A stretch of DNA of 27,483 bases from Fidelibacterota bacterium (GTDB lineage: Bacteria; Marinisomatota; SORT01), in the NCBI GenBank assembly GCA_022563775.1, contig JADFMS010000013.1:1-27483 (forward strand). Reading direction: 5' to 3'. The notes under the pieces are model-generated. The model worked only from the letters and a program-made list of their open reading frames with translations. It had not been told where the DNA came from and searched no databases. Shown here piece after piece: positions 1 through 5,548 of this stretch. The stretch's first letter is position 1, and the number at the start of each line of letters is the position of its first letter. Position numbers and translations under genes: made by a program.

Positions 1-288
1 GATATCGCCGTAGCCCATTCAGTGGCGGCGGAACTTATGGGTATGAAAGCGATATATTTAGAGGCGGGAAGCGGCGCAAAGATGCCGGTACCGCTGAAAA
101 CTGTTTCGGCGGTATGCAATGAAGTTGATCTGCCGGTTTTGGTAGGTGGGGGAATTCACACGCCCGAATCGGCTGAACTGAGAGCCAGAGCGGGCGCATC
201 CTTCATCGTCACCGGTACGGTGCACGAAGAGGAGATGGATAGTGCTCTTATCGGCGAGTTCGCCAAGGCGGTACACTGGAAAGAGTGA
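1..288 (+). CDS. Geranylgeranylglyceryl-phosphate (GGGP) synthase, C-terminal part (5' end outside window)
   Basis: The reading frame is open from the first base (D-I-A-V-A-H-S...) and ends at TGA 286-288, so only the last 95 residues are present. GGGP synthases are TIM-barrel enzymes that join geranylgeranyl diphosphate (or a related prenyl diphosphate) to sn-glycerol-1-phosphate, the first committed step of archaeal-type ether lipids. Visible family signatures are YLEAGSGA (substrate and phosphate binding region), then LVGGGIHTPE and GASFIVTGT, the two late phosphate-binding loops of the barrel. Homologues occur in FCB bacteria and, as PcrB, in Firmicutes. I cannot tell from this fragment which prenyl length it uses. 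GTG at 22 is an internal Val codon, not the start. A diverged copy of its last 34 bases recurs 500 bp downstream. Confidence 0.85.
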   Translation, partial: DIAVAHSVAAELMGMKAIYLEAGSGAKMPVPLKTVSAVCNEVDLPVLVGGGIHTPESAELRARAGASFIVTGTVHEEEMDSALIGEFAKAVHWKE

Positions 289-301
289 TCTTTGTTCTGA
301 T

Positions 302-315
302 ACCATTAAAATGGT
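302..315. promoter_or_regulatory. Short perfect palindrome upstream of the small ABM-like gene
   Basis: ACCATT and AATGGT flank a two-base centre just ahead of the AGGAGGTG ribosome binding site. TGA (298-300) and TCA (316-318) extend the symmetry with one unpaired base. It could be an operator or an mRNA hairpin near the start of the next gene. No terminator T-tract follows. Function is not established. Confidence 0.25.
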
Positions 316-332
316 TCAAAGGAGGTGAAATT

Positions 333-611
333 ATGGCGATAATAGCGATCTTTACAGGAAATGGGTTTACTAAAGACATGTATGAAAGGCTGCGGCAAGA
401 AGTCGGATGGGAGACTGAACCAATTGATGGTTGGATGATGCACGCTGTCCGCTTTGACGAATCTGGTGAACTCCATATGATAAACATCTGGGAATCAACA
501 GAGAAGATGAAAGAGGGCTTTGTCAGCCGTCTTATGCCTGTAATGCAAAAGATTGGCATTCCGGAACCGCGAGCTGAGATTTATCCTGCCTACAATGTAA
601 ATGTGTTTTAA
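333..611 (+). CDS. Small antibiotic-biosynthesis-monooxygenase-like (dimeric alpha/beta barrel) protein
   Basis: This encodes 92 residues. ATG 333 is chosen over the upstream in-frame start at 285 because AGGAGGTG (320-327) sits at ideal spacing before it. The protein has the size and residue pattern of ABM-like ferredoxin-fold proteins: a short first strand (AIIAIFTG), a helix, then G-W-M-M-H-A-V-R-F, a short loop, LHMINIWES, and a helix ending in a P-E-P region. Members of this fold bind small molecules or haem, or act as monooxygenases, and no catalytic residue can be assigned here. It begins 45 bp after the GGGP synthase and may be cotranscribed with it, though a palindrome lies between them. 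The family call is by pattern only; the exact function is unknown. Confidence 0.6.
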   Translation: MAIIAIFTGNGFTKDMYERLRQEVGWETEPIDGWMMHAVRFDESGELHMINIWESTEKMKEGFVSRLMPVMQKIGIPEPRAEIYPAYNVNVF

Positions 612-908
612 AGTAACTGAGATTTAAATTCATAGAAAACATGATTAATAACCACAGATCTTATCGATAATTCTGCTCATCAAATATGCATTGTTCAGGA
701 TATCGAACCGGGAATAGGATTCTTAGGTATTTAGTTCCTTTGCCTACAGGCACGCGATTTCGTCCAGACGGTCCACTGGAAAGAGTGACTACCGAAGCGT
801 ATACGACTTAGTAGAATAGTTCCGATAAAGGGATTTATGCGAAACCGATATTTACGAGCTGGTTTACATGGTAGCACTTTAAATATTCTTGATATAGGGT
901 AGAGAGTA
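612..908. other. Non-coding gap containing a decayed copy of the GGGP synthase 3' end
   Basis: I see no convincing gene in this 297-base gap. The only structure recognised is at 755-788, where 29 of 34 bases match 255-288. The copy translates in the matching frame to DFVQTVHWKE-stop, against EFAKAVHWKE-stop in the gene. Upstream of it the frame is closed by a TAG at 732-734, so only the tail of a paralogue remains. Confidence 0.6.
755..788 (+). pseudogene. Remnant of a duplicated GGGP synthase gene (last 10 codons and stop)
   Basis: It aligns without gaps to 255-288 at an exact offset of 500 bases, with mismatches at 758, 763, 765, 768 and 773. The final VHWKE and the stop codon are preserved, and three further positions change conservatively (E/D, A/V, K/Q). 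This fits a segmental duplication followed by decay, or recombination at the gene end. The stretch is short, so chance or convergent similarity is not strictly excluded, although the last 20 bases match at 19 positions. Confidence 0.55.
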
Positions 909-1613
909 TTAAGTTTTTGGTACTTTTTCTATTATAAGTCGAAGCGATAGCTCAAATCCTTTGTAGGCAAGTTCGATTTGCTCCTTGAATAGGTCTGCAA
1001 TGCTAAGTTTGAGATTAATCTGCTTAGAATTTTCATCACCTTTAGCCAATAAAATGTCATAAAAGTGGCTAGTGGGAATAGTCTGAGTATGAGTGTCCTC
1101 ATTTCGTTCAAATACTATTGGATGCACCTTCTCATTGTATATCTTATTAAGTTGCTCGAAATACGAAGAAGACTTGACTGATTTAGGGATATTTGTGAGC
1201 ACACGTCCAATATATACTCCATCATCTCGTAATCCAGTCTTGAAAAAACAATAAAGTAAATCTCCAATCCTGTCCCAGAAGTCATAAACGGTCGAATGTA
1301 GAACTCTAGTATACGATAGATACCTCGCATCATACCAATTCTGATGATATGTACCAACCTCCTTATTTATTAATGGCCGTAGCAAAAAAAGTAAGGACGT
1401 AAAATGTACAAGGTCGTTACTTAAAAAGACGAGGTCAGTAAAAAGGTGCTGTGGTAAAGAGTATATTTTTAAGTGCTGGTCGGTTACTTCAGAATAAAAT
1501 GTCAAAGGATGCTTGTCATCAATGGTAATCTTGTTGATATGTTCTAAGCTTTCTGCTTCCTGAATTTGGTTAAGTTGATAAAACAGTTCGTCTAAGATTT
1601 CTTTATCATTCAT
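909..1613 (-). CDS. Hypothetical protein with a HEPN-type RNx3H motif (possible Cthe_2314-like HEPN protein)
   Basis: This is 234 residues and the only confident minus-strand gene. It is predicted largely helical, with no signal peptide or membrane segment. R170-N171-E-D-T-H175 matches the R-[NDH]-x-x-x-H form of the HEPN RNase active site, and it follows a long helical region containing YDFWDRIGDLL (110-120), a pattern I associate with Cthe_2314-type HEPN proteins. HEPN proteins are often RNases in toxin-antitoxin, abortive-infection or stress systems. No adjacent MNT nucleotidyltransferase or other antitoxin is present, so a toxin role is not supported by context. The region is visibly more A+T-rich than its neighbours and flanked by repeats, which suggests an accessory insertion. 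A possible promoter ends 9 bases before the ATG. The coding call is firm; the HEPN call is moderate. Confidence 0.6.
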   Translation of the reverse strand: MNDKEILDELFYQLNQIQEAESLEHINKITIDDKHPLTFYSEVTDQHLKIYSLPQHLFTDLVFLSNDLVHFTSLLFLLRPLINKEVGTYHQNWYDARYLSYTRVLHSTVYDFWDRIGDLLYCFFKTGLRDDGVYIGRVLTNIPKSVKSSSYFEQLNKIYNEKVHPIVFERNEDTHTQTIPTSHFYDILLAKGDENSKQINLKLSIADLFKEQIELAYKGFELSLRLIIEKVPKT

Positions 1614-1622
1614 GATTATTTA

Positions 1623-1651
1623 AATTTATTGTTTTTCTGTACTATTGTCAC
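1623..1651 (-). promoter_or_regulatory. Candidate sigma70-type promoter of the minus-strand HEPN-like gene
   Basis: On the minus strand, GTGACA (1651-1646) and TAAATT (1628-1623) are separated by 17 bases. The -10 box ends 9 bases before the ATG (1613-1611), so transcription would start at or just before the start codon. No Shine-Dalgarno sequence is seen. Confidence 0.4.
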
Positions 1652-1806
1652 TATCTACTTCAACTTTCCTTTCATATTCAATGTGAAATTTCTGATAACG
1701 GTATTTATACGAAAAACGCCTATATTTTCCTATCCAAATAATGGTGCAAATCACGACGGAGACACAATACTCTTTTAATTCTTCCTCAGAAAAAAGATGC
1801 TGAAAA

Positions 1807-1871
1807 GTTCCCCTCTATCAAGAGGGGAAAGCCGATCCGATAAAAATCTTATAGCAATAGGCTGGGGTGTG
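1807..1871 (+). repeat. Family-1 palindromic repeat, degenerate copy
   Basis: It starts with the hairpin CCCCTCT (1810-1816), loop ATCA, AGAGGGG (1821-1827), and ends in GGGGTGTG (1864-1871), the two conserved ends of the family. The centre is eroded: only GCC/GGC arms and a weak GATAA/TTAT(C) pairing remain. It lies head-to-head with the next copy. Confidence 0.6.
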
Positions 1872-1918
1872 TATAGAGTTCTGAGGCAATAAAATATTCG
1901 ACTTAGCAGAACACTCCT

Positions 1919-1980
1919 GACACACCCCGTCTTAGATAATCTTCGATTATCTAATCCACCCCTCTTTATAGAGGGGAATT
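1919..1980 (-). repeat. Family-1 palindromic repeat with intact variable stem
   Basis: It begins GACACACCCCG, followed by a perfect 9-bp stem TAGATAATC (1933-1941), loop TTC, GATTATCTA (1945-1953). The conserved hairpin CCCCTCT (1959-1965)/AGAGGGG (1970-1976) comes next. It is in the opposite orientation to the 1807 copy. Confidence 0.75.
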
Positions 1981-2033
1981 TATCGCATCACAGACGCGAT
2001 ATGCGACTTAGTAGTTTTTTCCCGGCAGATTTC

Positions 2034-2042
2034 TGTTAAATT
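2034..2042 (+). promoter_or_regulatory. Possible extended -10 promoter element for xerD
   Basis: TGT-TAAATT resembles an extended -10 box. It ends 6 bases before the xerD ATG and no -35 box is recognisable. If used, it would give a leaderless xerD mRNA. AAGG at 2043-2046 is too close to the ATG to act as a Shine-Dalgarno sequence. Confidence 0.3.
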
Positions 2043-2048
2043 AAGGCT

Positions 2049-2972
2049 ATGCGCGCAAACGACTCCGAAGAGAGAAGTGAATTTCAGAATTACCTGAGGG
2101 ACTTTTTCATTCACCTTCGCATGGAGCGTAATCTCTCCGAGAACACTATCTCGGCTTACTCTATCGCCCTAAAACGATACATTGCTTTCCTTGAGGACAG
2201 AGGCATCCAAAACGCGGATGAAGTCAGTTATGACGTTGTAGAAGGGATGTTCACACTACTTTCATCGATGGGATTGTCTTCGCGGAGCGTTGCTCAAAAC
2301 CTCTCTGCCTTAAAGGCATTTCACCGGTTCCTCGAAGATGAGGATATTACAAGGAAAGACCCTACTCAGAATTTTCAAACTCCCCGGGTGAGCAAGAAAT
2401 TGCCACAGGTTCTTGAGTATAGCGAAATAAAGCGTATATTAAACTCGATTGACAGTTCATCACTGATTGGAATTCGAGATAGAACGATGTTTGAGGTTTT
2501 ATACGGCGCGGGGTTGAGGGTAAGCGAGTTGATCAATCTCAATATTGGTAATATTTTTAAGGAAGAAGGATTTATCAGAGTGATAGGAAAGAGGTCGAAG
2601 GAGCGGATAATCCCGCTCGGCGAAGAGGCGTTTCGGTGGATAGGGCTTTGGAGTTCAGACGCAAGACCGCAGATAGCGAAATTGGGGAGTTCGGGCGACT
2701 ATCTTTTCTTGAATGCGAGAGGAATAAGAATGACCCGTGACGGGTTTTTCAAACTGTTCAAAAAACAGATCGATAAGGCGGGTATAGAAAAGGACGTGAG
2801 TCCGCATACATTCAGACATTCCTTCGCGACGCATCTATTAGAGGGCGGAGCAGACCTTCGTTCAGTGCAGGAGATGCTTGGACACGCAAGTATATCAACG
2901 ACACAAATATACACACACCTTGACCGGGAATACCTCAAAGAGGTACATAAAACTTTCCACCCAAGAGGATAA
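2049..2972 (+). CDS. xerD: Tyrosine recombinase XerD (XerC/D family)
   Basis: This is a 307-residue site-specific recombinase of the kind that resolves chromosome dimers at dif. The N-terminal SAM-like core-binding domain spans about residues 10-105 (…GLSSRSVAQNLSALKAFHRFL…) and the catalytic domain about 120-307. The full catalytic set is visible: R157 (GAGLRVSEL), K181 (GKRSKER), H253 and R256 (HTFRH), H279 (LGHASISTTQ) and Y288 (IYTH). The STTQIYTH and terminal FHPRG wording is closer to XerD than XerC, but the partner is not in view, so XerC is not fully excluded. The length is standard. It ends two bases before the M50 protease start and probably heads that operon. It is a core gene rather than a phage integrase, since no mobile-element genes adjoin it. 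Confidence 0.9.
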   Translation: MRANDSEERSEFQNYLRDFFIHLRMERNLSENTISAYSIALKRYIAFLEDRGIQNADEVSYDVVEGMFTLLSSMGLSSRSVAQNLSALKAFHRFLEDEDITRKDPTQNFQTPRVSKKLPQVLEYSEIKRILNSIDSSSLIGIRDRTMFEVLYGAGLRVSELINLNIGNIFKEEGFIRVIGKRSKERIIPLGEEAFRWIGLWSSDARPQIAKLGSSGDYLFLNARGIRMTRDGFFKLFKKQIDKAGIEKDVSPHTFRHSFATHLLEGGADLRSVQEMLGHASISTTQIYTHLDREYLKEVHKTFHPRG

Positions 2973-2974
2973 AG

Positions 2975-3625
2975 ATGAATTTGACGCCGCTACTTCTAAG
3001 TATTCCGCCGATCTTATTGGCTCTCAGCTTCCATGAATATGCGCATGCATGGATGGCGGACAGGAAGGGTGATCCCACCGCAAAGATGCTCGGCAGACTA
3101 ACGATGAATCCGTTAGCGCATCTTGACCCGATGGGTACGCTGATGATAGTGATAGTTCACTTCGGCTGGGCAAAACCTGTACCGGTTAATCCGTTGAACC
3201 TGAAAGACCCTAAAAAAGATATGCTTTGGATCGCTCTTGCAGGACCCGCTTCCAATGTTATTATGGCGGCGGGATTGGGGTTACTGATTCGTGTGATGAA
3301 CGGATTTGGGTTACGGATAGACGGAAGCTTTCTCGGTCTTTTCCAATATATGCTCTATTTCGCGGTCATGATAAATCTCGTCTTAGCGATCTTCAATATG
3401 TTACCGATACCACCCTTGGACGGTTCGAAAATACTCTTCGGTGTTCTGCCGACGGAGTACGAAGAGTCGTATCTGAGATTTCAACAGTATGGACCGATGC
3501 TGTTATTCGGGCTTGTTATTATGAGTTCATTTTTGAGGATTCCTATATTTTCTTTCTGGATTATGCCATTCGTAAGTTTCTTCAGCGAACTCTTCGTCGG
3601 CAGAAACCTGGTCAACTTATTCTGA
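2975..3625 (+). CDS. Site-2 protease-like M50 zinc metalloprotease
   Basis: This 216-residue polytopic membrane protein belongs to the compact YwhC-like branch of M50 peptidases, which cleave substrates within the membrane. The first membrane helix carries the zinc motif H20-E21-Y-A-H24. GPASN (about 90-94) and NMLPIPPLDG with the third ligand D149 complete the active site. About five hydrophobic segments are evident and there is no PDZ domain, as usual for this short group. ATG 2975 starts 2 bases after the xerD stop, with AGAGG at 2964-2968 inside the xerD end. Its TGA overlaps the ATG of the next small gene (TGATG), indicating translational coupling. The substrate is unknown. Confidence 0.88.
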   Translation: MNLTPLLLSIPPILLALSFHEYAHAWMADRKGDPTAKMLGRLTMNPLAHLDPMGTLMIVIVHFGWAKPVPVNPLNLKDPKKDMLWIALAGPASNVIMAAGLGLLIRVMNGFGLRIDGSFLGLFQYMLYFAVMINLVLAIFNMLPIPPLDGSKILFGVLPTEYEESYLRFQQYGPMLLFGLVIMSSFLRIPIFSFWIMPFVSFFSELFVGRNLVNLF

Positions 3626-3831
3626 TGTTCGACAGACTTCCGAAACCAAGGCAAACATTTGATCCGTTCAACCGAATGGGGTCAGCCAACGGTTCGGATA
3701 AGAAGTTCAACTTCAATCGGAAACGGTTGAGCTTGAGAAAATCGGGAATTTCAGTCGTACGACTTGCTTTATTGATGGTAGCCGTTATATGGTTTCTTTA
3801 TTATTTTGGTGGATCAGGGGGAGGAAACTGA
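3625..3831 (+). CDS. Small single-pass membrane protein, coupled to the M50 protease gene
   Basis: This encodes 68 residues. It is supported by its ATG overlapping the protease stop (TGATG, 3623-3627) and by a TGA immediately before the next gene's start. The N-terminal about 40 residues are basic and polar (PKPRQ, NRKRLSLRKS). One hydrophobic helix follows (about 42-61, VVRLALLMVAVIWFLYYF), and then a GGSGGG tail. By the positive-inside rule the basic part should be cytoplasmic. I do not recognise a family. Its position suggests a partner or substrate of the M50 protease, which is inference. The longer reading frame upstream in this phase is a shadow over the protease gene. Confidence 0.6.
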   Translation: MFDRLPKPRQTFDPFNRMGSANGSDKKFNFNRKRLSLRKSGISVVRLALLMVAVIWFLYYFGGSGGGN

Positions 3832-3835
3832 TAGT

Positions 3836-4558
3836 TTGGAATTGAGATTCATGAACTGGAAAGAGGTTGAAGAATACCTCAAGAACGATGACAGGGTCAT
3901 TGTTCCGATAGGGAGCACCGAGCAGCATGGACCCTACGGCTTGTTCGGTACCGACCATATGACGGCGGATATGATAGCGCGGGGTGTGGCGGAAAAACTT
4001 AATATAATTGCGGCTCCAGTGATACCAATCGGGATGAGCGTGCACCATATGACCTTTCCAGGCTCTTTGACCTTTAAACCTCAGACGTTCATGACCATAC
4101 TTGAAGAGATCATTGAAAGCCTGCGCAGTCATGGTTTCAGGCGGGTTATGCTGTTGAACGGACATGGCGGGAACAGAGACAGCGTCAAGACAGCTCTATC
4201 ATCTTTCGTTAACGATATGCCGGAGATGCGGGTCTACTTCCGATGCTGGTGGGAACCTGAAGAGGTGGATGCTTATATTAAAGAAAATTTCGGAGATAGA
4301 GAGGGGCATCATAGCAGTCCGAGCGAAACAAGCCAGATGATGTACCATTATAGCGAGCACGTAAAGCCTGTTGATGTGGAGTTCAAAGAGATGAAACGTT
4401 CTGCGTATTTTACCGACAAGAACACCTTCAGGAATTTATATCCTGACGGCGTGATGGGTGCGGATGTCAACCTTGCTACCAAAGAGCATGGAGAACAATT
4501 ATATATGAAATGCGTTTCTTCAATTTCTGAAGAGATAGACCAATGGGAAAAAGCTTAA
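3836..4558 (+). CDS. Creatininase-family metal-dependent amidohydrolase
   Basis: This is about 240 residues. Creatininase-family enzymes open cyclic or linear amides (creatinine, formamides, mycofactocin precursor and others) using two metal ions. Ligand motifs are E29-Q-H31-G (GSTEQHGPYG), D40-H (FGTDH), NGHGGN with H110, and E164 in SSPSETS. The usual loop reads GHAGExET in many members and GHHSSPSET here. TTG 3836 is preferred as start because GGGGGAGGAAA (about 3816-3827) lies about 10 bases upstream and it follows the previous stop by 4 bases. ATG 3851 is the alternative but lacks a ribosome binding site. The next gene is an arginase-family ureohydrolase, so both may act on one guanidino or amide compound, though the substrate cannot be read from sequence. 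Confidence 0.85.
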   Translation: MELRFMNWKEVEEYLKNDDRVIVPIGSTEQHGPYGLFGTDHMTADMIARGVAEKLNIIAAPVIPIGMSVHHMTFPGSLTFKPQTFMTILEEIIESLRSHGFRRVMLLNGHGGNRDSVKTALSSFVNDMPEMRVYFRCWWEPEEVDAYIKENFGDREGHHSSPSETSQMMYHYSEHVKPVDVEFKEMKRSAYFTDKNTFRNLYPDGVMGADVNLATKEHGEQLYMKCVSSISEEIDQWEKA

Positions 4559-4573
4559 CCGGGAAAATGAAAC

Positions 4574-5548
4574 TTGAAATTACCCCCTGAACTGTTTGAG
4601 CCGCACGGAGCGGAACTGTCCGAAAGGGAATATGATGAGAAAGATCCCCGGGCTCTCGATCTTTTCAAGCCGTTTGACGGGAATAACGTAGAATTCGGAC
4701 TTCTCGGTGTCCCATACGACGGCGCGGTAAAGGGTAGGCGCGGCGCTGAAGGAGGACCGAACGGGATAAGAGAAGCGTTTAGATTTAACACTACCTACAG
4801 TTATGACAGGGATATTGATGTCAGTGATGTAAGTTTAGCTGACTTCGGAAATGTGGTAATTCCGGACGGCACTGTCAGAGAAGTGCATACTCAAGTCACC
4901 AAGGCAGTTTCAGAACTAATGGACCGGTCGAACATTCCTATGCTTATGGGAGGCGATCATTCTCTAACCTATGCACATGTGAAAGCGTTTTGCGAGAAAA
5001 TAGGCGGGAAGGTCGGAATAATCACATTTGATTCGCATAACGATCTGAGAGAATATGAGGATGAAGATATATCCAGCGGCACGCCTTTCAGACGGATATT
5101 GGACGAGCTTGAAGGAAATCCGGTTGATGGTAAAAATATAGTTCAAATCGGACTGCACGGATTCTTGAATTCTTCATACTACAGGGAATATGCCATTTCA
5201 AAGGGTATTATGCTTTTCAGTACAGATGTTGTGCGGAGTATGGGAATGGAAAATATTATGAAGGGCGCATTGTTACAGGCGGGTGAGGGAACGGATGCCA
5301 TATTTCTAAGCGTTGATATGGATTCAGTAGATCAATCTGAAGCGCCCGGTGTAAGCGCACCGAGTCCGGGCGGTTTGAGTTCTGTCGAACTTCTGAATGG
5401 AGTTTTTGAGGCTGCGAAAGACAAAAGGGTAAAAGGGATGGACATTGTAGAAGTCGCTCCTTCACTCGATCTAACGGGAAACACGGTGCGACTTGGCGCT
5501 ACTGTTCTGATGAATTTTATAGGCGGTAAGGCGAAAAGTGAAGAGTAG
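4574..5548 (+). CDS. Arginase/agmatinase-family ureohydrolase
   Basis: This 324-residue binuclear manganese hydrolase family acts on guanidino (agmatine, arginine) or formimino (formimidoylglutamate) substrates. The metal-binding motifs are complete: GGDH (126-129), D153-S-H155-N-D157 and S-V-D248-M-D250, followed by the usual APGVSAPSPGGL. Family-typical segments for 'VPyDgg...R.GAe.GP..iR' are also seen near residues 43-65. The start is TTG 4574, the first start codon after an in-frame stop; an ATG at 4567 is out of frame and closes after seven codons. It follows the creatininase gene by 15 bases, and its end overlaps the mutL GTG by 11 bases. Specificity among agmatinase, formimidoylglutamase and other ureohydrolases is not resolved. 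Confidence 0.85.
   Translation: MKLPPELFEPHGAELSEREYDEKDPRALDLFKPFDGNNVEFGLLGVPYDGAVKGRRGAEGGPNGIREAFRFNTTYSYDRDIDVSDVSLADFGNVVIPDGTVREVHTQVTKAVSELMDRSNIPMLMGGDHSLTYAHVKAFCEKIGGKVGIITFDSHNDLREYEDEDISSGTPFRRILDELEGNPVDGKNIVQIGLHGFLNSSYYREYAISKGIMLFSTDVVRSMGMENIMKGALLQAGEGTDAIFLSVDMDSVDQSEAPGVSAPSPGGLSSVELLNGVFEAAKDKRVKGMDIVEVAPSLDLTGNTVRLGATVLMNFIGGKAKSEE

Larger units (their letters stand above)
1614..2048. other. Intergenic region between divergent genes, with an inverted pair of palindromic repeats
   Basis: This 435-base gap separates the minus-strand HEPN-like gene from xerD. It holds the HEPN-like gene's promoter at its left end, an inverted pair of family-1 repeats (1807-1871 and 1919-1980), and a possible xerD promoter at its right end. 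I see no gene in it. Confidence 0.6.

Noticed and set aside
3226..3624. Upstream part of a 201-codon frame reaching 3831
   Set aside because: It is a shadow over the M50 protease gene. Only the last 68 codons, from the ATG at 3625, have supporting signals.
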